From assembly GCA_016222925.1 (NCBI GenBank), contig JACRQB010000125.1:1-12494 (forward strand): 12,494 bases of DNA, read 5' to 3'. The stretch comes from Nitrospirota bacterium (lineage in GTDB: Bacteria > Nitrospirota > Nitrospiria > Nitrospirales > Nitrospiraceae). Below are positions 1 through 6,787 of this stretch, one piece after another. Within the stretch, counting starts at the first letter, position 1; the number at the start of each line of letters is the position of its first letter. The notes beneath the pieces are model-generated. The model saw nothing but the letters and a program-made list of their open reading frames with translations. It made no database searches and was not told where the DNA came from. The position numbers were made by a program, and so were the translations under genes.

Positions 1-2154
1 CGCCCCGGTCCCTTGATGCCGTATACTCAACACGTCCTCCCCACTGTCGCCCCCGGCCGGAATGGACACGGTGAGGGTGCCGGTATCCAGGTTGGTGCTA
101 TCGACATCGGCCACCAGCGCGTTGCCGCCCCGCTCGATGACCACCGCTCCCGCCCCTTCGCTGTACGCCAGGCTGTCCCCGCTCAAGCTCGTGATCGTCG
201 GCGCATCGTTGACCGCCGTCACGGTCACAGTCACGGTGTCGGTGGCACTGGAGAAGGCCGTCGTCCCTCCATTGCTCGCCGTACTCACTTTGCTCCCCGC
301 CGTGCCACTGGTCTGGTCCCACGCCCGCACCGTCAGGGCCGCGCTGCTCGTCCCGCTGTAGTTGGCATTCGGCGCAAAATACAGCCGCGTGCTGGCATTG
401 TCCGCCAGGAGCAGCGCTGAGGTGTTGCTCACCGTGCCCACCGCGGTCCACGTCGTGCCCCCGTTCCGCGTGTAGTACCAGATCCCATTCGTCGAGTTGC
501 TCCCTGTAATCGCGAGGCCCTTGGACGCCCCACTGTCTACATCGGTGATGCCCCCGGTAAACGCGCTCACCAAACTGCCCACCGCCCCGCTCGGTCCCCC
601 TGCATCTTCCGTCACCGTGAGGCTCAACGCCGTATCCGCCAACACCGGCGCGTCGTTGACGGCACTGACCGTCACCGTCGTGTCATAGTTCGGACTGGTT
701 CCCCCATCCCCATCGGTCAGCACAAACCGCACGGTGCGCGCCCCGGTCGTGGGCGCATGCGTGTCGGTGTTCTGATAGGTGATGTTCCGCACCAACGCCG
801 TGACCGCCGTCGGGGTGGCACTGCTGCTCAACGTGATCACCAAGTTGCTCCCGCTGCTGCCCCCGGTGACGGTCCCGATGGTGAGGCCGCCATACGTGAC
901 CAAGCTCGTGATCGTCGGCGCATCGTTGACCGCCGTCACGGTGATAGTCGCTGTTCGCAACGTGCTACTGGCATTGGTGCTGTCACGAGCCACCACGGTG
1001 ATCGAGCGGTTGCTCGTGGTCGGTTGGTTGCTCGTGTCGTTGTAGAGAATGCCCTGCAAGATCGTCTCATAGGTCGCGGTGCTCGCCGTGCCCGTGATCA
1101 ACAGTACGCCGGTACTCGCCGTGTAGCTCACCGTTAAGCCGGCCCCCGAGGCCACCGTCGTCGCCGCCGCATTGAGGGAGAGCGACTCCACCGCATTGCC
1201 ATCGGGCCGCGCCGTCAGTGTCACCGTCAAGCGGTTGAGATTGGCGCTATCCACATCGCTCAGCGTCCCCACCGGGGCGATCAGCACCGACGTCTGCTCG
1301 GTGAACGCCGTCGTCACATTATTGCCTACCCCACCCGCGTTCAGATCTCCCACCGGCGCGGCGAGCAAGCCAACCCAATTTGCCTGGATCCCGTCATCCA
1401 CGGCTATTTGCGTCTCGATTGTCCCGATCTGCGTCTCCAGCACCCAGTCGCCGCCCAATGCGGCGAAGCCAGTGGCGTCCGTGCTCGCGGCGACGTCGGC
1501 GCCAGTCAACTGACTCAGCAACGTGGCCGCCTCTTGCCCGGCCTCGCCTTCGGCGAAGTCGCAACCGTAGACCAGAATGTCGGCCTGCCCTGACAGCGCC
1601 TGTTGGATGATGGCAAGTTCGTCGGTGTATTGTCCCGACATCGACTCCGTAGTCAATGTGCCCGTGCCGAGTTGGAGCTCTCCCGCGCCGCCGTGCGAGA
1701 TCAGATGGATCGCATCGATCCCCGTGCGACCGGCCAGCGCGCTCGCCATCTGTTCTACGCCATCTTGCCCACCATCGAGCATGATGACTGCGATGTTCGG
1801 GTCCATGCCGCTCAGGAGCTCCTGATAATTCGGGACGGTGGGATCAACGAAGACAATCTCTGTCCTGGACTCGCCAGGGTTATAGGTCGTAATGGCGTGA
1901 AGCAGTTCTTGCGACTCATTCTCTACTATAGTTGGCTCTCCACCGCCTTCTGCGGACACCGCCGATTCGGCCTGTTCCTGCGCGACTTGTTCCTGATTGA
2001 CTTCCGCCGCCGTGGCTGTGGCGGCCGCATCGAACATGAGACGAGATTCAAGCGAGAGCAGGGATGCCTTGACTCGGGAGGTGCCCGGAACCTTTGGAGC
2101 TGGCTTCGGCCTGTCATTCTGCTGTGGCGCTGTGCGTTTTTTTTGCCCGAACAT
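1..2154 (-). CDS. Giant repeat adhesin, N-terminal part: LEPR-XLL-like motif, DUF4347 domain, cadherin/VCBS-like repeats (partial)
   Basis: The minus-strand frame is open from ATG at 2154 to the window edge (718 codons, no stop), so the C-terminus lies outside. An in-frame TAA near 2196 and a GGAG/GGAGG ribosome site 10-18 bases upstream fix the start. Residues 1-30 are Lys/Arg/Pro-rich with no hydrophobic signal peptide. Residues 33-44 (LSLESRLMFDAA) resemble the LEPR-XLL motif found at the start of many large secreted repeat proteins. Residues about 97-260 match DUF4347, including HLISHGGAGEL (H154) and ILVYGCDFAEG (C198). From about residue 265 onward there are Thr/Val/Asn/Asp-rich beta-sandwich repeats joined by VNDAP linkers, three of them near bases 190-225, 645-672 and 905-942. 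This architecture is typical of type I-secreted surface adhesins. It is the likely cargo of the export genes upstream on the same strand. The total size, the calcium-binding C-terminal repeats and any secretion signal cannot be seen here. Confidence 0.93.
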   Translation of the reverse strand, partial: MFGQKKRTAPQQNDRPKPAPKVPGTSRVKASLLSLESRLMFDAAATATAAEVNQEQVAQEQAESAVSAEGGGEPTIVENESQELLHAITTYNPGESRTEIVFVDPTVPNYQELLSGMDPNIAVIMLDGGQDGVEQMASALAGRTGIDAIHLISHGGAGELQLGTGTLTTESMSGQYTDELAIIQQALSGQADILVYGCDFAEGEAGQEAATLLSQLTGADVAASTDATGFAALGGDWVLETQIGTIETQIAVDDGIQANWVGLLAAPVGDLNAGGVGNNVTTAFTEQTSVLIAPVGTLSDVDSANLNRLTVTLTARPDGNAVESLSLNAAATTVASGAGLTVSYTASTGVLLITGTASTATYETILQGILYNDTSNQPTTSNRSITVVARDSTNASSTLRTATITVTAVNDAPTITSLVTYGGLTIGTVTGGSSGSNLVITLSSSATPTAVTALVRNITYQNTDTHAPTTGARTVRFVLTDGDGGTSPNYDTTVTVSAVNDAPVLADTALSLTVTEDAGGPSGAVGSLVSAFTGGITDVDSGASKGLAITGSNSTNGIWYYTRNGGTTWTAVGTVSNTSALLLADNASTRLYFAPNANYSGTSSAALTVRAWDQTSGTAGSKVSTASNGGTTAFSSATDTVTVTVTAVNDAPTITSLSGDSLAYSEGAGAVVIERGGNALVADVDSTNLDTGTLTVSIPAGGDSGEDVLSIRHQGTGA
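184..225 (-). repeat. 42-base exact direct repeat in the adhesin, copy 1
   Basis: These 42 bases are identical to 901-942. Read on the minus strand they encode the repeat linker TVTAVNDAPTITSL. The identity ends abruptly on both sides, which suggests recent module duplication or recombination between adhesin repeats. Confidence 0.85.
901..942 (-). repeat. 42-base exact direct repeat in the adhesin, copy 2
   Basis: Exact second copy of 184-225, in the same frame of the adhesin and encoding the same VNDAP linker. A third linker near 645-672 encodes a diverged version (SAVNDAPVLAD), so only two of the three are nearly clonal at the base level. Confidence 0.85.
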
Positions 2155-2214
2155 GCGTAGGCCGCCTCCGCTCCTACAATACCGTGTCAGGTCTTCATCG
2201 ACTTATTCCGTTCA

Positions 2215-2258
2215 GTGCTGGAGATCCTCTTGAAACCATGCAGGTTTTGCTCCAGCAC
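2215..2258 (-). promoter_or_regulatory. Nested hairpin in the presumed 5' leader of the adhesin mRNA
   Basis: GTGCTGGAG at 2215-2223 and CTCCAGCAC at 2250-2258 are perfect 9-base complements. Between them AAACC (2233-2237) and GGTTT (2243-2247) form an inner 5-base stem around a 5-base loop. Read as the minus-strand transcript, this is a 44-nt two-tier stem with an asymmetric internal loop, ending 60 nt before the adhesin ATG. No U-run follows, so it is not a classical terminator. It could be a leader control element or a dyad in DNA. I do not recognise it as a named riboswitch class. Confidence 0.5.
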
Positions 2259-2301
2259 AGCGAAATAGATCGATGGGAACAATGTGCTCTAACCACCACT
2301 A

Positions 2302-2321
2302 ACTAGCTGAACTAAGCTAGT
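2302..2321. promoter_or_regulatory. Dyad ACTAGCT-N6-AGCTAGT upstream of the adhesin (possible operator)
   Basis: Two perfect 7-base half-sites at 2302-2308 and 2315-2321 with a 6-base spacer give a 20-base dyad about 150 bases upstream of the adhesin start. Size and position suit binding by a dimeric regulator. No convincing -35/-10 pair was found beside it, so the promoter stays unplaced. The rest of the 2155-2486 gap holds only the leader hairpin and no gene. Confidence 0.3.
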
Positions 2322-2486
2322 GACGATGTTGCGAGGGTACCAATTGTGTCTCGATAACAAAAAACGGCAGCCAAGGCTCTGATCGGTCAAGATCTGCTCT
2401 TCTGTAACTGAAACGGGAGGGTACGATTTCTGACTATCCCGCGAAGGAATCCAAGCCGATCCGCCTAGCGCGATCCCGTCTGTATT

Positions 2487-4628
2487 CTAGAACCCGCTTT
2501 CTCTCACGACAGTGGCAACCACCTGATCCCACGCCCGTTTTGCGATGCTCGATGGTTGGCCCTCGATCTGGACATGGCCGGCGAGGATGTGGTCTGGAGA
2601 CGTCTCCGCGTCGTCCAGACTCAGCCGCACACGATACACGGAAACTTCCGGCTTGAGCCGCCCCTTGTCGTCTTTTCGCACCGGGACATCGCCACCATAG
2701 ACTGAGGCAAGATAGGGCACCATGAACTCGCGCTCGTCCACTTCTGCAATCTGCGTCACGTGGGCTTCAATCGATGACCTGGTGAGATCCAACGGGACAA
2801 ATCGCGCCGGTTGTCCAACTGCGACATAAGCCAACTCGTTGACCGGAACGAAACTTTCAATTTCCGCCTGGCGATCGTCTACGAGATAGGCAATGGGCAC
2901 CTTCTGATCGATCCATCGCCCAACGGAGAGGGAATCCGCTCGATCTCGTACCACCCCGGCGATGGGCGCCCTCAAGGTTAAATTGTCTCGTTTAGCCTCC
3001 AACCCCGTTAGTTCGGCCAGCCCGGCTCGCAGTGATTCGCCAATGACTTGTCGCTGATCACGATCTTGACTGTAGCCGGCCATCCGGCCAAGCCGATAGT
3101 CCCATTTCGCGACTTTCGTTTCGGCCAGCCGGACTTCTTTTTCCAAGGCCGGATTCTCCAGGATCACGAGAGCATCCCCTGCCTTTACCGCCTGCCCCTC
3201 GCGCACTAGTATCTGTTGCAGACGCCCCGGGGTCGGCGCAAAAATGGTCGCGTACGACGACGCTTGCAGGACGGCCGGAATCGAAATGCTCGTGTCCAGT
3301 GGAATGAGCGTGCCCGCAAAGACCACACCAAGACAGGCCGTGCTCATCCAGGCTCGCGGTGAGGCCGCATACAGCGTTCGGCTCCCCCACCACACGGTCA
3401 GCTCCCGATAGATAGGCATGGCAATGAACCACACGATCTCAACCAGGAAGAGTACGAAGCCGAGGGCTTTAAAGAAGTAGTGGTAGACCATCACCGCAAT
3501 ACCAGTGAACAGGATGAGCCGATAGAGCCAGATCGCCCAGGCGTACACCACCATGGTGTGCCGCACCCCTATGGAGACCGTTTCCGGAGGTGGACTATGC
3601 TGGCCGAACAGGAGGCTCCGCAATCGCCATTGTCCAAAGGCAAACGCCCGATCTTGTAGATTCGGGAGACCTAATCCATCGGCGAGGAGATAGTAGCCGT
3701 CGAACCGCATCAACGGATTCAAGTTGACGATCAGACTCATCGCCAAACTGGTCGTCGCCACGATAAAGGCAATGCTCCGTGCCGTCCCTTCCGGTAAGAA
3801 GCCCCAGCAAAAGAGCGCCAGCGCCGCCAACCCCAGCTCAGCGATGACCCCACCGGCTGCGATGAGGAGTCGCTTCCGTTTCGACGTTAGACGGTACGAG
3901 TCGGTCACGTCTGAGTACATGACCGGCATCATCACCATGAACGCGACCCCCATGGTCGGGACCCGGCACCCGAACCTGGTCGCCGTATAGGCATGGCCGA
4001 GTTCGTGCACAACCTTCACCACCCCAAGCGTCAGACTGTAGAGGATGGCCCCTCGCCAATTGAAGAAATAGAGAAAGGTCGAGACAAACGTATCCCATTG
4101 GCGGCCGACGAGCACCAGCCCAACTAGTCCGAGTACCCCGAATGTCCACCCGGCCACGGCGGTATAGAGCGACTCCACAAACGGGAGTGTGGCCTTCAGA
4201 AAGTTGTGCGGATGCACGAGCGGAATCTTGATGAAGAGATAATGATGGACCACCCACATCAACCAGTTGTGTTCGCCGGCTTGGGCCTGGACCTGGAAAT
4301 CCGTGTGCTTCCCGCTTGCGGACTGCTCTGTCAAATTATTCGTATAGAGAAACTTCACCAAGTCTTCTAGATCCGCGATGGTCGTGTGGCAGGTCGTGTC
4401 CTTCGTCATCGCAGCATGGAGTTTCTCGATCGTGCCGGTACTCCATCGCTGGATCATCTGATAGACCGGCCACTCGATCTGGAAATACCGATTGCGAATG
4501 GGATCAACGATGGTCCAAGTCGGCACCCCATCAGGCGTAGGAGTCCCGCGATTAAATTGCAGATTCGGTCGGAGTGTCGGCAGCTTCCGTTCTTGCGGCT
4601 TGGCGCCCGGTGCTTCAGGGAGACCCAT
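2487..4628 (-). CDS. PqqD-like domain / site-2 (M50) metalloprotease / HlyD adaptor fusion, inner membrane
   Basis: 713 residues, ATG start 3 bases after the stop of the upstream gene, so translation is probably coupled. Residues about 35-100 (WTIVDPIRNRYFQIEW, then a helical part) resemble the PqqD-like winged fold. Residues 150-445 hold about seven to eight membrane segments with the zinc-protease signature HELGH (H208, E209, H212) and the distal ligand motif NPLMRFDG (D310), both intact, as in S2P/M50 proteases. Residues about 464-500 (PGRLQQILVREGQAVKAGD) and 550-562 (LRAPIAGVVRD) are two halves of a biotinyl-lipoyl-like hairpin domain, followed by a beta-barrel region as in HlyD adaptors. 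The protein therefore joins an intramembrane protease to a periplasmic adaptor. In this operon it is the only polytopic inner-membrane component and probably replaces or supplements a classical pump. Substrate and proteolytic activity are not shown by sequence alone. Confidence 0.93.
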   Translation of the reverse strand: MGLPEAPGAKPQERKLPTLRPNLQFNRGTPTPDGVPTWTIVDPIRNRYFQIEWPVYQMIQRWSTGTIEKLHAAMTKDTTCHTTIADLEDLVKFLYTNNLTEQSASGKHTDFQVQAQAGEHNWLMWVVHHYLFIKIPLVHPHNFLKATLPFVESLYTAVAGWTFGVLGLVGLVLVGRQWDTFVSTFLYFFNWRGAILYSLTLGVVKVVHELGHAYTATRFGCRVPTMGVAFMVMMPVMYSDVTDSYRLTSKRKRLLIAAGGVIAELGLAALALFCWGFLPEGTARSIAFIVATTSLAMSLIVNLNPLMRFDGYYLLADGLGLPNLQDRAFAFGQWRLRSLLFGQHSPPPETVSIGVRHTMVVYAWAIWLYRLILFTGIAVMVYHYFFKALGFVLFLVEIVWFIAMPIYRELTVWWGSRTLYAASPRAWMSTACLGVVFAGTLIPLDTSISIPAVLQASSYATIFAPTPGRLQQILVREGQAVKAGDALVILENPALEKEVRLAETKVAKWDYRLGRMAGYSQDRDQRQVIGESLRAGLAELTGLEAKRDNLTLRAPIAGVVRDRADSLSVGRWIDQKVPIAYLVDDRQAEIESFVPVNELAYVAVGQPARFVPLDLTRSSIEAHVTQIAEVDEREFMVPYLASVYGGDVPVRKDDKGRLKPEVSVYRVRLSLDDAETSPDHILAGHVQIEGQPSSIAKRAWDQVVATVVRESGF

Positions 4629-4631
4629 CGT

Positions 4632-6002
4632 TTACCAGCCTATCCATTGCCGAAGCGCGGTGATTGGACGACGCAGAAGCAGATAGGCCAGCGGTCCTTG
4701 TTCTCCATACACCTTGGCCGTACCTTGCCATCCAAGGCGAATGCGGGGATCCGGTGTGGCGAGCTGTGCGGTGACCCGGTATGCCAACACGTCGCCCGGT
4801 AGGACCTCGGCGTGGTAACTGGCATGTACCACCGTCGCAGGAAACGATTCCAGTGCAAGCGCATTGAGGAAGATCAAGGCCTCGGCTCCTTCTTTGAGCA
4901 CAATGGCATCGGCCACCGGCAGATCAATACGCAGTTCGATCTGTTTGGGATCGGCAATCTCCATGATCCGCTCACCGACGGTGACCGGCCGGCCGATCCA
5001 ATCAGACTTATCTGAATAGAGGAGCAGCCCCGCTTGAGGGGCGATGACTTCGACCTGGTCCAGCATTTCCTTCGCGTACTGCAGCTCGGTTTGTCGGAGG
5101 TCGACCTCCGCTTCCTTCAACGGAACCTCGGCCTTCCGTTGTGGATCGCCGAACCCCGCTTGAATGGATTGACTGTGCTCCGCGCGTGCGACGGTCAATT
5201 GCTTTTCCGCTACAAGGAATTGGTTGCGTAGCGTCGTGTCTTCGTACCGGAATAACACCGTGCCGGCTTGCACGTTTTGATTCGGATGCACGAGCACGTC
5301 GGCAATCACTCCATCGATGGGCGCGCTCACAACCACCGGATCTTTTGCCATGACTTTGACCGGCGCCACGGCTGAAATTCTGATCGGGAGACAGAGGGTG
5401 GCGATGAGCGTAACGGGAACCAGCCACCAGGTCGGCTTTTTGATTGTCTTTGCCCAACTCTGCTCCTTCTGTGAGAGGGCCTTCCAGGCATAGGCATAGC
5501 TGCCGGCTAGCCGATGGACAATGGCCACATCGTTTTCCTGCCAGGGGAAATCCCGCTCGAACCACCACGCTCCCAGCACCGTTTCATCAGGATGTTGCAG
5601 CGGACACCAAAAGACATGGCCTTTCACAAACTCCCGCCAGCCACTGCGAAGCGAATCCGGCAGGAGCTCTTCCGTGATGACGGTCGGTTGTTCTTTGGTG
5701 TTGGCAGCCTGAAAGAGCGCCCGAACCGCCTGTTCGAGCCACGCCATCATCGGGGCATCACGATCCACGACGGCCACACTCGACGCGTTGAGCACACGAC
5801 ACGCCGCGTTCGCGGAGTGTGACGCACTCAACAGAAAGGCCTGCTCGTACGGAATCAGTCGTCGGGTCTCGTTGACGGACAGAAACTGCAACTCTTGGAT
5901 GGTTTTCGCCGCCCGGATTTGCCCCTCCAAATGCGTCAGTGCCGCCAGGTGAATCAAGATCGGGAGCTGTTGTGGCGTTGGTTCGGCAGTCGTAGCCATC
6001 AT
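4632..6002 (-). CDS. GAF-like domain fused to HlyD-family periplasmic adaptor
   Basis: 456 residues. The N-terminus has two consecutive ATGs (6002 and 5999); AGAGAGA lies directly upstream, so the second Met has the better spacing. Residues about 20-180 look like a cytosolic GAF-type sensory fold (weak match in style: RRLIPYEQAFLL, then GHVFWCPLQHP and LGAWWFERDFPW). One membrane segment at 191-213 follows. Residues 222-255 (VSAPIDGVIADVLVHPNQNV) and 316-350 (VIAPQAGLLLYSDKS) form the split lipoyl domain, with a coiled-coil-like hairpin at 256-315 between them and a beta-barrel domain after it. The topology is therefore sensor in the cytosol, adaptor in the periplasm. It begins 5 bases after the stop of the small adaptor gene and ends 3 bases before the M50 fusion, in one operon. 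The GAF assignment is less certain than the adaptor part. Confidence 0.92.
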   Translation of the reverse strand: MMATTAEPTPQQLPILIHLAALTHLEGQIRAAKTIQELQFLSVNETRRLIPYEQAFLLSASHSANAACRVLNASSVAVVDRDAPMMAWLEQAVRALFQAANTKEQPTVITEELLPDSLRSGWREFVKGHVFWCPLQHPDETVLGAWWFERDFPWQENDVAIVHRLAGSYAYAWKALSQKEQSWAKTIKKPTWWLVPVTLIATLCLPIRISAVAPVKVMAKDPVVVSAPIDGVIADVLVHPNQNVQAGTVLFRYEDTTLRNQFLVAEKQLTVARAEHSQSIQAGFGDPQRKAEVPLKEAEVDLRQTELQYAKEMLDQVEVIAPQAGLLLYSDKSDWIGRPVTVGERIMEIADPKQIELRIDLPVADAIVLKEGAEALIFLNALALESFPATVVHASYHAEVLPGDVLAYRVTAQLATPDPRIRLGWQGTAKVYGEQGPLAYLLLRRPITALRQWIGW

Positions 6003-6007
6003 TCTCT

Positions 6008-6787
6008 CTATGGTTGTTCTGCAAACTGAGCGGATCCGCTCATCCCAGCCAACACTTCCGGCGGCAATTTCTCGAACGCCCCTATGACCTTGATGGTCTG
6101 ACTAGCGGCATCCACCGATGCCCCAATTTCTTTGACCCTTGCTGGATAACTGCGTCGGGTCTCATCCACCACAAAGGTAAACACCGACTTGCGTTGAAGC
6201 CAGGACAGCGAAACAGAGGGGAGTACGAGTTCAATCTCCAAACTGCTATCGTCTAACAGACTGATCAGCTTGTCGTTGGGAAAGACATTCTCATGCTCAT
6301 TGACCATGACGCTGACGACCCGCCCTCCAAATGGAGCGACAATCTGGCATCCTTTCACATTGATCTCGACGAGGCGGACCGATGCCAACGCCTTTTTTGC
6401 ATCAGCCGATGAGATCTCGAGATCCAGTTTGCTCACAGCATTGAGTTTCCCGAGCTCCAGGTTGTTTTTGTACACTTTGTCTTTGGACTCATATTCAGCT
6501 TGAGCAACGGCTAATTCCGCCTGATACTTGTCACAGTCGATCTGCACCAGCGTGTGTCCCTTTCCGAAGCGTTGCCCTTCCTTGTATGGAAGCATGCTGA
6601 CACGGCCCTGGACTTGCGCATATAAGATCGCCTGGGCTGCCGCTTTGACGATTCCCCGTGCCACGCCATGCTCGGACCGTAGTGCAGGCCCCCCTTGCTC
6701 ACCCTTCGGCCATCCCGTCGAAGGAATGATGGCCATGGCAACCAGAAGCACCAATACCATCCCTCTAATGCGCCACGGGTGTCGCAT
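6008..6787 (-). CDS. Periplasmic adaptor subunit (HlyD/RND-type membrane fusion protein)
   Basis: 259 residues, ATG start with a strong AGGAGGT ribosome site 9 bases upstream, inside the end of the TolC-like gene (23-base overlap). Residues 1-27 are a Sec-type signal peptide or membrane anchor (hydrophobic core MVLVLLVAMAII). Residues 55-85 (AQVQGRVSMLPYKEGQRFGKG) and 146-180 (CQIVAPFGGRVVSVMVNEHE) are the two lipoyl-like halves, separated by a short helical hairpin. A beta-barrel part follows, and the C-terminal LAGMSGSAQF resembles the end of RND-type adaptors. It is shorter than typical RND adaptors (about 350-400 residues). It is one of three adaptor modules in the operon and probably contacts the outer-membrane channel encoded just before it. 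Confidence 0.93.
   Translation of the reverse strand: MRHPWRIRGMVLVLLVAMAIIPSTGWPKGEQGGPALRSEHGVARGIVKAAAQAILYAQVQGRVSMLPYKEGQRFGKGHTLVQIDCDKYQAELAVAQAEYESKDKVYKNNLELGKLNAVSKLDLEISSADAKKALASVRLVEINVKGCQIVAPFGGRVVSVMVNEHENVFPNDKLISLLDDSSLEIELVLPSVSLSWLQRKSVFTFVVDETRRSYPARVKEIGASVDAASQTIKVIGAFEKLPPEVLAGMSGSAQFAEQP

Noticed and set aside
13..1137. Several plus-strand open frames across the first 2.2 kb.
   Set aside because: They mirror the GC-rich repeats of the adhesin on the minus strand, have no ribosome sites and show low-complexity Arg/Ala/Val compositions.
1603..2160. 185-codon plus-strand open frame.
   Set aside because: It is antisense to the DUF4347 domain, whose minus-strand frame shows clear family motifs; the plus-strand product shows none.
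2215..2258. Leader hairpin as a c-di-GMP (GEMM) riboswitch, because of the GCAAAACC...GGTTTC similarity.
   Set aside because: The conserved GEMM core residues and the second helix are absent; the resemblance is limited to one short stem.
2359..2382. Possible intrinsic terminator of the export operon on the minus strand (six T after GGCTGCCG).
   Set aside because: The only stem before the T-run is AGCC/GGCT with a 2-base gap, too short and tight to be stable, and it is over 100 bases past the stop codon.
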